64,000 bases of DNA from positions 713,110 through 777,109 of the forward strand of contig VXAY01002210.1 in assembly GCA_013399855.1 (NCBI GenBank). The letters run 5' to 3'. The translations under genes were made by a program, and so were the position numbers. The stretch comes from Oxyruncus cristatus. Its lineage: Eukaryota > Chordata > Aves > Passeriformes > Cotingidae. Positions 35,111 to 45,188 of this stretch are shown in pieces; the stretch's first letter is position 1; each line of letters starts with the position of its first letter. The notes under the pieces are model-generated. The model worked only from the letters and a program-made list of their open reading frames with translations. It was not told the DNA's origin and ran no database searches.

Positions 35111-35344
35111 TGAAATTCCTGGAATTGCGTTTCACTGGGCTGCAGTTGCCCGAAATGGATGGAATTAGGGCAAGTTGAAGGAAAAAACCACTGAGAATGG
35201 GCTGGGGTTAAGTTGCACTGAATTTTGGTGAATTTAATGGGACAGGGAGTTACATTTCCACTGAAGCAAGGACAGGGAGGCGAGGAGAGCAAAATGAGGG
35301 CTGAAGGGAAGGCATCAGGGAAGGAAGGAAGCTGGAAGCAACTG

Positions 35345-35690
35345 GATAACAGGCACCAGTCCCACCTGGTGGATGAGGGGAAGGCTGTGGGTGTGTCTAT
35401 CTGGACTTCAGCAAAGCTTTTGGCACCGTCTCCCACAGCACGCTCCTGGAAAAGCTGCAGCCCAGGGCTTGGCCAGGGGCACTCTGTGCTGGGTTAGGAA
35501 CTGGCTGATGGCCAGGCCCAGAGAGTGGTGGGGATGGAGCTGCATCCAGTTGGGATCCAGTCACCAGTGGTGTCCCCAGGGATCAGTGCTGGGCCCAGTT
35601 CTGTTTAATATCTTTATTGATGATCTGGATGAGGGGATGGATCCACCATCAGCAAATTTGCAGATGACACCAAGCTAGGGGGGAGTTTTG
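35345..35690 (+). pseudogene. CR1 ORF2 reverse-transcriptase fragment, frameshifted
   Basis: CR1 ORF2 encodes an endonuclease-reverse transcriptase that copies the element RNA at a nicked target. Three conserved RT blocks are visible, each in a different frame: YLDFSKAFGTVSHS from 35398 (Asp present, the consensus Asp after AF replaced by Gly), [20 protein letters not shown] near 35577, and SKFADDTKL from 35651, which carries the catalytic FADD. Two frameshifts and a lost N-terminus make it dead. The second shift is shared with the copy at 18.9 kb. Confidence 0.9.
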
Positions 35691-35972
35691 ATCAGCTGGA
35701 AGGCAGGAGGGCTCTGCAGAAGGACCTGGACAGGCTGGATCCATGGGCTGATTCCAACAGGATGAGGTTTAACCAGGTCAAGTACCGGGTCCTGCACTTG
35801 GGCCACAACAACCCNTGGGAGTTGGGATGGACAGGGAGCTGAACAGGAGCCAGAGGGTGCCCAGGGGGCCAAGAGGGCCGATGGATCCTGGCCTGGCTCA
35901 GGAACAGGGTGGCAGCAGGAGCAGGGCAGGGATTGTGCCCCCGGACTCAGCGCTGGGGAGGCCTCACCTCGA

Positions 35973-36464
35973 GTGCCGTGTCCAGCTCTGGGCCCTCAGC
36001 TCAGCAAGGCCATGGAGGGGCTGGAGCAGGGGCAGAGAAGAGCAGCGAGGCTGGGGAAGGGTCTGGAGCAGAATTGCCATGAGGAGAGGCTGAGGGAGCT
36101 GGGGGGGCTGAGCCTGGAGAGGAGGAGGCTCAGGGGAGACCTCATCGCTCTGCACAACCCCCTGACAGGAGGGGGGAGCCGGGTGGGGGTTGGTCTCTGC
36201 TCCCAGGAACCAGCAGTAGGACAAGAGGGCACAGCCCTGAGCTGTGCCAGGGTAGGTTTAGGTTGGATATCAGGAAGAAATTCTTTCCAGAGAGAGGGAT
36301 CAGCCCTTGGAATGGGCTGCCCAGGGAGGGGGGTGGATTCTCCATCCCTGGATGTGTTTAAGGTGAGACTGGATGTGGCATCAGTGCCATGGGCTGGGAA
36401 CCACGGCAGGGTTGGATCAAGGGTTGGACTTGATGATCTCAGAGGTCTTTTCCAACCCAGTTGA
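35973..36464 (+). pseudogene. CR1 ORF2 C-terminal remnant
   Basis: An open frame of 163 residues covers 35973-36464 and spans the region encoding the ORF2 C-terminus. It contains [20 protein letters not shown] as on the other copies, followed by decayed and phase-shifted sequence. It corresponds to the better preserved frame on the minus strand at 43191-43799. No initiation or intact catalytic region is attached, so it is a fossil. Confidence 0.75.
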
Positions 36465-36482
36465 TTCTGTGATTCTATGAAT

Positions 36483-36696
36483 AAGAATATGAAGGCAGTG
36501 CTGGAATATATTAGAGATAAGTGCCACACATTATTACATTAAATCCATCTAAATACTTCCCTGGAAGTCTTCAGGGACAAACCAACTCCATCCACTGTCT
36601 GAGGGCCCCTTAAAATCCTCAGTGGACCTTTCAGGCTCCAGTCATGTAGGGCTGCTGGGGATAGAGGCTTTCACAGCATCCTAATAAAAGTGCTGT
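36483..36696. other. Short unique spacer between opposite CR1 copies
   Basis: Nothing recognised between the tail of the 35.3 kb copy and the head-on CR1 at 36697. Confidence 0.45.
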
Positions 36697-36918
36697 TATA
36701 GAATCATAGAATGGTTTGGGTTGGAAGGGAACTTAAAGATCACCCAGTTCCAACCCTCTGCCATGGGCAGGGACACCTTCCACTATCCCAGGTTGCTCCA
36801 AACCCCATCCAGTCTGGCCTTGAACACTTTCAGGGACATCCACAGCTTCTCTGGGTAACCTGTGCTAGGGCCTCCCCACCATCACAGTGAAGAGTTGCTT
36901 CCTAATATCTGATCTAAT
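36697..36918 (-). mobile_element. CR1: CR1 3' end, 5'-truncated
   Basis: 'tagaatcatagaatgg' and 'tttgggttggaagggaact' through 'ttgaacactttcagggaca' to 'cctaatatctgatctaatt'. The expected 'ggggcagc' before 'cacagcttctc' is deleted. Confidence 0.95.
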
Positions 36919-37356
36919 TGCAAATTCCAGAGGGCAGGATTTGATGGACGAGTCAATCCCTGCTGAGCTTTATTTCTCCTGTTGGAAATTACACTGATAG
37001 GAAATAATCAGTCAACACAACTTCCCAAAACTTGTCCTCTGGGACACACAAGCACTGGGAAGCTCATCTTCTTGAAACAAATTAAAATCTGTTTTTATTG
37101 ATCATGATGACACCAGAACATGCCATGCTCCTCTCTGGGATATTGTGGGAATGTAGACTATGGAATATGGAACAGAAATAAAGCATGAGCTTCTTTCTAG
37201 TGACATCAACCAGGAGAAGAAGAGCAGCTGAAAGCAGATTAACTGCAGCTGGAAACCAAGGATGGAGATGTCAATAGAGATCCATGTCAGCCTGATGATT
37301 CCCAGCCTTTGGAGGGATGACACAAGGCAGAGAGCTTTGCAAGTAAGTATAGAACA
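36919..37356. other. Unique sequence, no gene recognised
   Basis: No repeat or exon recognised. It leads directly into the pyrimidine tract. Confidence 0.45.
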
Positions 37357-37782
37357 TTTTCTTTCTTCCTTCCTTCCTTCTTTCCTTTTTTCTTTTTTCT
37401 TTTTCTTTCTTTCTCTCTTTCCTTCTTTCTTTCTTTCTCTCTTTCCTTCTTTCTTTCTTTCTCTCTTTCCTTCTTTCTTTCTTTCTCTCTTTCCTTCTTT
37501 CTTTCTTTCTCTCTTTCCTTCTTTCTTTCTTTCTCTCTTTCCTTCTTTCTTTCTTTCTCTCTTTCCTTCTTTCTTTCTTTCTCTCTTTCCTTCTTTCTTT
37601 CTTTCTCTCTTTCCTTCTTTCTTTCTTTCTCTCTTTCCTTCTTTCTTTCTTTCTCTCTTTCCTTCTTTCTTTCTTTCTCTCTTTCCTTCTTTCTTTCTTT
37701 CTCTCTTTCCTTCTTTCTTTCTTTCTCTTTCTTTCTTTCTTTCCTTCTTTTCTTCTTTCTTTCCCTCTTTTCTTCCTTCTTC
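37357..37782. repeat. 426-nt pure pyrimidine tract
   Basis: Every base on the + strand is C or T. TTCC and TTTC units flank a homogeneous 24-bp array (37413-37724). The 181-residue frame rich in Phe, Leu, Ser and Pro is a translation of the repeat, not a protein. Long mirror-symmetric pyrimidine tracts can form intramolecular triplex (H-DNA); that is general knowledge and not shown here. Confidence 0.98.
37413..37724. repeat. 24-bp higher-order repeat, 13 identical units
   Basis: The 24-base unit (CTCTCTTTCC followed by TTCTTTCTTTCTTT) recurs exactly 13 times with no mismatch I could find; 120-base sequence lines repeat identically. Each unit is itself built from variant TTTC tetramers, so it is a secondary amplification of a simple repeat. 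Confidence 0.96.
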
Positions 37783-37785
37783 AGG

Positions 37786-38012
37786 AGGAAGGGAGAGGTG
37801 GGGGTAAGGCTGTTGTTATCTGATTTTGATTGGTAATAAAATTAATTTCCCTGAATGGAGTTTGGTTTGCCCCTGATGGCAATTCCTAAGCGATCTCTCC
37901 CTTTCCTTTTCTTGACCCACAAGCCTTTTGTTATATTTTCCCTGCCCTGCCCAGCTGAGGAGGGAGGGCTTTGGTGGGCACCTCGTGCCCAGAAGGGTCC
38001 ACCCACCACAGT
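37786..38012 (+). mobile_element. 3' part of an avian ERV LTR
   Basis: Recognised from the U5-like blocks 'gcgatctctccctttcc', 'acccacaagccttttgtta' and 'cagctgaggagggaggg', ending 'gtccacccaccaca' at 38012. It belongs to the broad avian LTR group whose 5' half is seen at 47663. The 5' part is missing or replaced by the pyrimidine array. Confidence 0.7.
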
Positions 38013-38870
38013 TTATTTTGATGCTTGACATGAGGAATTCAAGACCAACAGAGTAACTGGGAGAAGTCATGGACAAAACACGGATTGAACACCAGAGAGG
38101 AGAATGACCTTCACCAGGGGCTGCAGGGGATCCTCTGCTCTGGTGTCTGGAGCACCTCCCTCCCTCCCTCTCCACTGCCCTGGGTGTCTGCAGGGCTGTT
38201 TCTCTCACACATTCTCCTCTCTTAGGCTGCAGTCCTTCAGGGCTTTTTTTTCCCCTGTTAAAATGTTATCCCAGAGGTGCTCCCACCATCGCTGATGGGC
38301 TTGACCTTGGCCAGTGAAAGGTCCATCCTGGAGCCTCCTGGCATTGGCTCTGCTGGACGTGGGTGGAAGCTTCTGGCAGCCTCTCACAGCAACTACCCCT
38401 GTAGCCCCTTGCTACCAGAAAATTGCCCTGCAAACCCAATATTGCAGAAGGTGTCAGTGCCAGGGCAGCCAGGGTTTACTGTGCAAACCACGGACAGGGA
38501 TTCTGCTCTGGGAGAGGTTTCCCGCTCCCGTCACCTGAGCAGTGCCCACTATCCCCACCAGACCGTCCCTCGTAGCTAAAGGAGGGATTACACCACCCTG
38601 TCATCCAGAGCTGGCAGCCTGTGTTCCTCTGCCATCTGCCAGTGCCAGGTGAGAACCAGGAATGTCTGCCAGGCTGTGCAAACACGTCTCACCAGCAGAG
38701 AGCTTGCAAGTGAGCAGCTACATTGAAATCCGTGTCAGAACATTTCAAAAGCTTCAGGAGAGTTTTTTTAATTTTTTTTTAATTATTCTTTGCTGCCGTT
38801 AAACTTTTCCTCTGCTGCTTTCTTCCTGCCCATCAAATGAATTACTTTCAGGGGAAGGCTTCTCTTCTCC
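38013..38870. other. Unique sequence, no gene recognised
   Basis: Possible retroviral leader immediately after the LTR end, but no primer-binding site or gag-like frame is recognisable. T-rich at 38765-38785. Confidence 0.45.
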
Positions 38871-38946
38871 AGGCCCGTGGCAGGGGGTTGGAACTATGTG
38901 ATCTTTGAGGTCCCTTTCAACACAAAGCATTCAATGATTCCATGAG
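38871..38946 (+). mobile_element. CR1: CR1 3' tip
   Basis: 'aggcccgtggcagggggtt' and 'ggaactatgtgatctttg' to 'agcattcaatgattccatg'. Confidence 0.9.
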
Positions 38947-39528
38947 TAAAATAACAGTCTGTGTTTCTTACAGTTCCATCTGAGCTGTGTGATTCCTAAA
39001 TAGGGATATTTAGTGCCTGCTTGTAGATTTATTCAGTTATAATTTATTTTTTTATATAAATAAATGGCCCTTTTCTCTCACTGTGGCAACATTTCTGCTT
39101 AAAACCAGCCAGCTCTGACATCACAGGCAAAGAGAGGGAAAAGTTCAGCCAGGCTCCCCTGTCAGCAAAGGGTGATCTCCCCTCCTGGCCCAAGCATCAC
39201 TTTTTAGCTTCTCTCTGTTTAATTCTGCCATTTTGCACATCGTGCCAATTTTGGAGAGCTCTAAATGTCAGCATAATAGAACAGCAACAGTTAATATCAT
39301 CATTAACTGCCAGGCTTAAGGGAATGGGAACCAGAGAGCAGCAATTCATTAGCAAAGCTGCTTTATTTCCTGCTGGTAAACAGGCTTTGTCTCTGAGCAG
39401 CTCAGTTGAAACTCCTTTAACCCTAAAAATGAGGAAATATGGGATGAGATCACTCTGTGTTCCTTTGGCCTCTCAGGGTCTGTGAGTGGTTCCTGTGGTT
39501 GCTTCTCCAGAGCCCCCCCGGAGATCAG
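38947..39528. other. Unique sequence, no gene recognised
   Basis: AT-rich at 39025-39065 (TTATTTTTTTATATAAATAAA). The segment 39230-39320 is repeat-free and might be conserved noncoding DNA. Confidence 0.45.
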
Positions 39529-39852
39529 AGGATCCCAGAATGGTTTGGGTGGGAACTTCCAGAACATCTGACTCCAACTCCCTGCCGTGGGCAGGGACAC
39601 CTCCCACTAGCCCAGGTTGCTCCAAGCCTCATCCAACATGGCCTTGGACACTTCCAGGGATGGGGCAGCCACAGCTTCTCTGGACAGCCTGTGCCAGTGT
39701 CTCCCCACCCTCCCAGGGAAGAATTTCTTCCCAATATCCCATCTAACCCTGCCCTCCTTTAGCTTAAAGCCATTCCCCTTTGTCCTATCACTCCATGCCC
39801 TTATAAAGTACCTCTCCAGGCTTTTTGTTGGCCCCCTTCAGGTACTGGGAAG
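39529..39852 (-). mobile_element. CR1: CR1 3' end, about 320 bp
   Basis: From 'gatcccagaatggtttggg' through 'ccttggacacttccaggga' and 'ccaatatcccatctaaccc' to 'ccccttcaggtactggga'. One of the longer copies of the 'ggcagggacacc' type, reaching the ORF2 C-terminal region. Confidence 0.95.
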
Positions 39853-39924
39853 TCTCAGCCACACAACCTTCTGGCCTGAACTGCTCCGTGCCAGGATGGG
39901 GTGACTAAGAAACATTGTCTCCCT

Positions 39925-40042
39925 TTCACAATATATTTATTGTATTTACACATATTTAGATCTGTGTGTGCATCTCTATCTCCTCTCTATCCCTATATCA
40001 AATATATCTGTATCTATGGCTACATCTGTCTATATCCATATC
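39925..40042. repeat. Degenerate ATCT/TATC low-complexity stretch
   Basis: Imperfect (TATC)n and (TATA)-like sequence between two reverse CR1 copies. It may descend from an expanded CR1 tail, but that is not provable here. Confidence 0.6.
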
Positions 40043-40290
40043 CCAGAATCATGGAATGGTTTAGGTTGGAAGGGACCTTTAAGATCACCCAGTTCCAACA
40101 CCCTGCTAGGGGCAGGGACACCTTCCACTAGCCCAGGTTGCTCCAACCTGGCCTTGGGCACTTCCAGGGATGGGGCAGCCACAGCTTCTCTGGGCAACCT
40201 GTGCCAGTGTCTCCCCACCCTCCCAGGGAAGAATTCCTTCCCAATATCCCATCTAAACTTACTCTCTGATAAACAGCCTTCCTTGTCCTC
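40043..40290 (-). mobile_element. CR1: CR1 3' end, 5'-truncated
   Basis: 'cagaatcatggaatgg' through 'ctagcccaggttgctccaa' directly into 'cctggccttgggcac', lacking 'gccccatcca' as at 3331 and 16493, to 'ttcccaatatcccatctaa'. Confidence 0.95.
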
Positions 40291-40984
40291 AAATTTAAAC
40301 TGGACACCTGCCCACAGCCAAACTTTTCCATCCAAAGAGGTGGTGGTGGCTAATCGGGAAGAAGACTTGTTTATCTGCAACATTCCTTAAAACAACTTCA
40401 GATATTCCCAAAAGCTGTTCTTTATGCAGAAACCTCAGCAGGAGAACAACAGCAACACCAGCTTTGGAGTCAAATCCCAGTGGAACCAGCAGGCAGGCAA
40501 CCAGATGGCAGGAACTAATTTTGTTTAAATAATTAGGAATATTAATAGGTAAGTTGATAGAATAAAAGCATCAGAGGACATGGAGGGATGCATGGATGGA
40601 CAGGAATGAGAGATGTGTCTAAAATAAGAAAGATGTCACCTTGTTTCTGGCCCAGGAGACACCAGCTCACACAAGTTCTGTGTTTCAAAGTGCCAGAGCT
40701 TCTGCTTTATGTCATATAAATTCTGCCTGCAGTGCCATCTTGGACTCACACAGCAAAGGTTTCTGGCTGACATTTTGAGAGATGAAGTAAGGAAATACTT
40801 AAAATAGTCTTTGTTTTTAATTAAAAATGAATTAGTTTGCATAAGCGCAGAAGCACAAGGAATAAATGAGTTTCTGTGTGTATCTCATTGCACTTTGCAC
40901 AAGCTTTGCCTTTCCAGCCCTCTAGTGGAAAAGGAGAGGTATGAGGAGAGGATTGTCAGGATTCTCATCCTGGTAGAAACACAG
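40291..40984. other. Unique sequence, no gene recognised
   Basis: No repeat or exon recognised. Confidence 0.5.
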
Positions 40985-41023
40985 TTTCATGGAATTATCA
41001 AGGGTGGGAGAGACCTCCAAGGT
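40985..41023 (-). mobile_element. CR1: CR1 tip, very short
   Basis: 'tttcatggaattatcaagg' followed by 'gtgggagagacctccaagg', then truncated: about 39 bp of tail. Confidence 0.65.
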
Positions 41024-41121
41024 CAGTATTTTTAGTGCTTGTTGCAGCTTCTTCCCGCTTCTCACCTCCAAAACTGCTCTGGAAAACTCCACAAAGAGGT
41101 CTTGGCTTTTTGTGACAGTGG

Positions 41122-41460
41122 ATTCATAGGATCATAAAGGTTGGAAGAGACCTCCAAGATAATCAAGTCCAACCTTTGACCAGACACCACCACGTCCACC
41201 AAACCATAGCGTGAACTGCCATGTCTCCCTGTTTTTTGAACACTTCCAGAGGGAGCGATTCCACCTCTTCCCCGGGCAGGCTGTTCCAATGCTTAACCAC
41301 TCTTCCAGTGCAGGATTTTTTCCTAGAATCCAACCTGAACCTCCCCTGGAAAAAACTTGAGGCCGTTTCCCCTCGTCCTGTAGCTTGTTGACCTGGGAGA
41401 AGAGGCCAAACCCCACCGGGCCACAACCTCCCTTCAGGGCACTGTAGCGATCAAATTCTT
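41122..41460 (-). mobile_element. CR1: CR1 3' end with ORF2 C-terminal segment
   Basis: 'ttcataggatcataaagg' through 'caccaccacgtccaccaaa', 'aacttgaggccgtttcccc' and 'gggagaagaggccaaaccc' to 'ctgtagcgatcaaa'. The 126-residue minus frame over this region is a CR1 ORF2 C-terminal relic. Confidence 0.95.
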
Positions 41461-42138
41461 CACTTAAATCCCTTCTGTGTGCACACATCACACATGTCTT
41501 GTGGATCCACATGAGCCAAAGGCTCTAAAATTTGGGATTAAGCAAAGTGAAGTTTCCCCTAAAACCTTGCAAGCGGCTGCTCACGAGAGCAGCACTTGGA
41601 GAAGGAGTTTCGGTGTTTAAATCTCCTCGCAAGTTATCCAAGGGCCAAAGCAATAATTAGAATATAAATATCTTTTATAGAGGCTGCAAAGTGTTGGTGG
41701 ACGAGGGGGTAATATGTAAAAACTGAGTTAGTGATGTAGTGAAAAGCGAAGGGTTATTTATGTGACGAGGAGGAAACCTGGAAAGAATGAAAATCAGAGG
41801 GCTCTGAGTCTGAGTTAATAGTGCTGATGGATGAAATGCCACCGGCCTGGCACATCCCATCTTGTTATGCCTCTGCTTTAAGGCAAACAGAGCCTGCAGA
41901 GCCTCCCTCCCCCAGAGAGCAAATAAAAGAGATTTAATTCAAACAAAAGCTGCTGAGGACAAACAAGGGGAAGAGATACAGTGGGAAATGGGGAAGGAAA
42001 AGGAAAGGAGAGAGACAGGCAGTTCTAAATGAACAACTAACACACTGGCAGTGGGATTCTTGTGCAGGGGTGAATTACCAGGAGAACAGGGAAGTAGCTG
42101 GAAATGGCGGCCAAGAACAGACTTTGCTGGCAGATAGG
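41461..42138. other. Unique sequence, no gene recognised
   Basis: Purine-rich on the + strand at 41985-42020. Nothing recognised. Confidence 0.5.
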
Positions 42139-42305
42139 AAATCATGGAATCATAAGGTTAGCAAAGACCTCCAAGGTCATCGAGTCCAACCTTGGTCCCA
42201 ACACCACCATGTCCACTAAACCATATCCCCAAGTGCCACATCTACTCCTGTTTTGAACCCTTCCAGGGGTGGTGACTCCACCACTTCCCTGGGCAGCCTG
42301 TTCCT
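42139..42305 (-). mobile_element. CR1: CR1 3' end, 5'-truncated
   Basis: 'aaatcatggaatcataagg' through 'caacaccaccatgtccac' and 'ttccaggggtggtgactcc' to 'ctgggcagcctgttcc'. Confidence 0.94.
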
Positions 42306-43179
42306 GGTGGAATTGTCCCCAGGCCATCCAGTTTCTATTTCACCCCTGTGAGATCAGAAACATCCCTTGAGCCTGCCAGCACCTCCCTCCTCCCACCTCC
42401 TTCTCTGGCCATCCCTCTTTTTTCTAACCCTGGGCTGCAGTTGTTTACATGAAGGCAGAAACCACGGGACATTTGGTGGCTTTCTGCACAGGGAACATGG
42501 GCAGGAATCTCTCTCCTGGTCTCAAACAGTCCCTGATCAGCCCTGAAGCTTGTAGGAAATGATTGTGTTTAAGTTCAATCCACCTCACTCTCTCCCCTCC
42601 CCTTATTGTTCGCCGTTGGCACATGAATAGTCTGACACAGGCTGTGCATCAGAAAACTGACTTGGCTTTTTTTTTTTTTATAAACCGTAAAACCCCACAA
42701 AACTGTTCAGAATTTGCTTTTCTCTGCCTCTCCCTTATCTCTCCACTTTGTCGAGGAGCACAATTCACTTTGCACGGGAGCTCGAGATTTTTGTCTTTGA
42801 GCAGTTTCACAGACAAGGAAGTAGAATTGAGCGGAAAAAACCCAAATAATTCACAACTTACTCAAGCCTGAGGGAGAAGAAGGGAAAGCAGGAGGATGAC
42901 AGAGCCTCAGCAGTCACAGAACCCTGGCTCAGTGAGGGCTGTCTGGCTGGTGACGTATAAAAAGTCAGAAACCAAAGCTTATAAGCATTTACCAAAACTG
43001 AATGAGGAAGGCCCCAAAGCAAATCAAAACCAAGGGGGAATTAACCCCGGGGGGATGGAGGGGGGGTGTCTTGGACCCTGCCTCCACCCAAACCACAAAG
43101 GGCACCCTACTCTGCTTTTCGTTGCACACAGCCTTTGCATGGTGACTCACAGGTGGGACGTCACCAAAACCAAATTGTG
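42306..43179. other. Unique sequence, no gene recognised
   Basis: Contains a T13 run near 42667-42679. Frames at 42563-42871 and 42896-43282 lack domains; the latter runs into the CR1 tail. Confidence 0.5.
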
Positions 43180-43927
43180 GAATCACAGAATCACAAATCA
43201 ACTGGGTTGGAAAAAAACTCCGAGATTATCAAGTCCAACTCTTGATCCCAACCCTGCCGTGGGTCCCAGCCCATGGCACTGATGCCACATCCAAGTCTCA
43301 CCTTAAACACCTCCAGGGACGGTGACTCCACCCCCTCCCTGGGCAGCCCATTCCAAGGGCTGATCCCTCTCTCTGGAAAGAATTCCTTCCTAATATCCAA
43401 CCTAAACCTCCCCTGGCACAGCTCAGGGCTGTGCCCTCTTGTCCTTCTGCTGGTTCCTGGGAGAAGAGACCAACCCCCGCCCAAGCTCCCCACTCCTGTC
43501 AGGGGGTTGTAGAGAGCGATGAGGTCTCCCCTGAGCCTCCTCCTCTCCAGGCTCAGCCCCCCCAGCTCCCTCAGCCTCTCCTCATGGCAATTGTGCTCCA
43601 GACCCTTCCCCAGCCTCGCTGCTCTTCTCTGCCCCTGCTCCAGCCCCTCCATGGCCTTGCTGAGCTGAGGGCCCAGAGCTGGACACGGCACTCGAGGTGA
43701 GGCCTCCCCAGCGCTGAGTCCGGGGGTACAATCCCTGCCCTGCTCCTGCTGCCACCCTGTTCCTGAGCCAGGCCAGGATCCTTTGACCTTCTTGGCCACC
43801 TGGGCACCCTGGGCTCATGTCCCACTGCTGTCAGTCAGAACCCCCAGGTCCCTCTCTCTCCAGCCACTCTGTCCCAGCCCGTGGGGCTGCCAGGGGTTGT
43901 CGTGGCCAAAGTGCAGGACCCGGCAAA
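43180..43927 (-). mobile_element. CR1: CR1 3' half, well preserved
   Basis: Tail 'tggaatcacagaatcac', then 'aacacctccagggacggtg', 'cccctggcacagctcaggg' and the ORF2 C-terminal region, up to 'gtggccaaagtgcaggacc'. It keeps the segment 'ccaggtccctctctctcc' that both 18897 and 35340 have lost, so it is not their direct sister. Confidence 0.96.
43191..43799 (-). pseudogene. CR1 ORF2 C-terminal open frame (202 codons)
   Basis: An uninterrupted minus-strand frame covers the C-terminal part of CR1 ORF2. Recognisable blocks are [34 protein letters not shown] and NGLPREGVESPSLEVFK. The endonuclease and reverse-transcriptase domains are absent, so it cannot encode a working enzyme. An intact frame in a fossil of this length suggests a young copy or simple chance, and no host use is implied. 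Confidence 0.85.
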
Positions 43928-43948
43928 TGACTTTGTTCAGGGTCGGGT

Positions 43949-44665
43949 TGTGAGATCTCTGGTTTGAAAAGTGAGGATGTCTCCCCTTGAGAAGTAACTC
44001 TGGTGTCAGCTGGAAAGATCCTTCACCCCAGGAATCCTTCGATCTTCAAACACCGTTGCCCCTTCGTGGCTCACCAATTAAGATGCTTAAAAAGCCAGAA
44101 AGTAACTCTCTGAAACTCTTTTGAGTATTAGAAAGCAAAAAGCATTTGTTTATTTACAACGTGTTGGGTGTGTAGGAAGCATTTCCAAAGTACACCCCCA
44201 AATTACAGAAGTTCTATAGTTTTTATACCATAATATCCAGACTTCATCTGTTAGACCCACTTCCCAAACCCTCCCTTCCAAACCACCCTCTCCATGCCTC
44301 CCAAATTTGAGTCCTAAAACAACCCCCCCTTCATCTTCATCTTTATCTTTGTCTTCCTCATCAACTCTGTCCTCCTTGGAATGGCTCCAAGGCCTCTGTG
44401 TAGTTTTGACTGCTTATATCAAGTGGTGTGAACTCCTTTACGTCTCTTTCTTGGTACGTTTTCTCCACAAAAGTAGCTTTCACTTGGCTACAATCTTTTG
44501 GCTGTTGAAATTCTTGACAAGGACTGTTTAATAGCGTTTTTAGAAATCTTGTACCAAGGCACCAATGAGCTAAAAGCACTAACGATTCATAGTAAAATCT
44601 TGTATAATTCGGATTTTAAGGCATCACTGGGTGGGACAGGGGTGCCATAGCAGTTTTCCACAACA
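43949..44665 (-). mobile_element. Probable ERV LTR
   Basis: In minus orientation it starts TGTTGTGGAAAAC at 44665 and ends ...CTCACA at 43949. A TATAAAAA box (about 44220-44228) lies roughly 70 bp before AATAAA (44149-44154), the classic U3-R-polyA order. The length of about 717 bp is normal for an LTR. No target-site duplication is visible and family identity is unknown. It sits directly beside the truncated end of the 43180 CR1 copy. Confidence 0.5.
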
Positions 44666-45017
44666 ACCAGCACATGACCGAGGTGTTTCCATCTCCTGCC
44701 CCTCCTTCTAAGAAATTAAAACCTTTTCCGAGGTTTGTGTGCTCAGCAGTGCAAAGGGGCAGGTATTAACGCATTAAAATCCTGAGGAGACCACAGGGCA
44801 TCTCCACAAAACTTGGGAAAACTGCAGAAACAAGGGGAGGTCATTCACGGAACCTGATGGAAAAAAATACTATGGAGATCAGGACCAGGTCTTTGCTCTC
44901 AGTCTTGGTGGAAAACCTGGATAATTCTAATGAAAGTAAGGAATTTATCACAAAGCCTGTGAGAGGCTGGAACGGGACCTTTCCTCCCAGATTATTTCTT
45001 TGCTCGCTGAGTAGTTG
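44666..45017. other. Unique sequence, no gene recognised
   Basis: Nothing recognised; could be flank or retroviral remnant. Confidence 0.4.
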
Positions 45018-45188
45018 TTGAATAAGATATTAGGAAACACTTCTTCACCAAAAGGGTTGTGAGGCATTGGAACAGGCTGCTCGGGGAGGTGGTGGAGTCA
45101 CCATCCCTGGAAGTGCTCAACAAACACGTGGCTGTGGCACTTCAGGACACGGTTTAGTGGTGGACGTGGTGGTGGTGCTGGGTTGAAG
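45018..45188 (+). mobile_element. CR1: CR1 3' segment lacking its tail
   Basis: 'agatattaggaaacacttct' through 'ccatccctggaagtgctca' and 'ggacacggtttagtggtgg' to 'gctgggttgaag', where it switches into an inverted CR1 endonuclease region instead of continuing to the tail. Confidence 0.9.

Larger units (their letters stand above)
32951..35339. other. Unique AT-rich sequence, no gene recognised
   Basis: Longest repeat-free stretch in the centre of the window, apart from a C10 run at 33860-33869 and T11 near 33700. Open frames at 33599-33949 and 33979-34188 are AT-rich with no known domain. Two sub-blocks that look conserved are listed separately. Confidence 0.5.
35340..36482 (+). mobile_element. 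CR1: Longest CR1 copy: RT segment to intact 3' tail
   Basis: Runs from the reverse-transcriptase region to two terminal tail units (ATTCTGTG ATTCTATG). Relative to the copy at 18897 it lacks about 60 bp at an N (35815), between 'ggccacaacaaccc' and 'tgggagttggg'. The C-terminal ORF2 region ('ggctgagcctggagagg', 'gtttaggttggatatcagg') and the 3' region are complete. It is the same subfamily as 43180 and 63584. Confidence 0.96.

Noticed and set aside
37262..37807. 181-residue frame rich in Phe, Leu, Ser and Pro
   Set aside because: Translation of the 24-bp pyrimidine repeat with an incidental ATG upstream.
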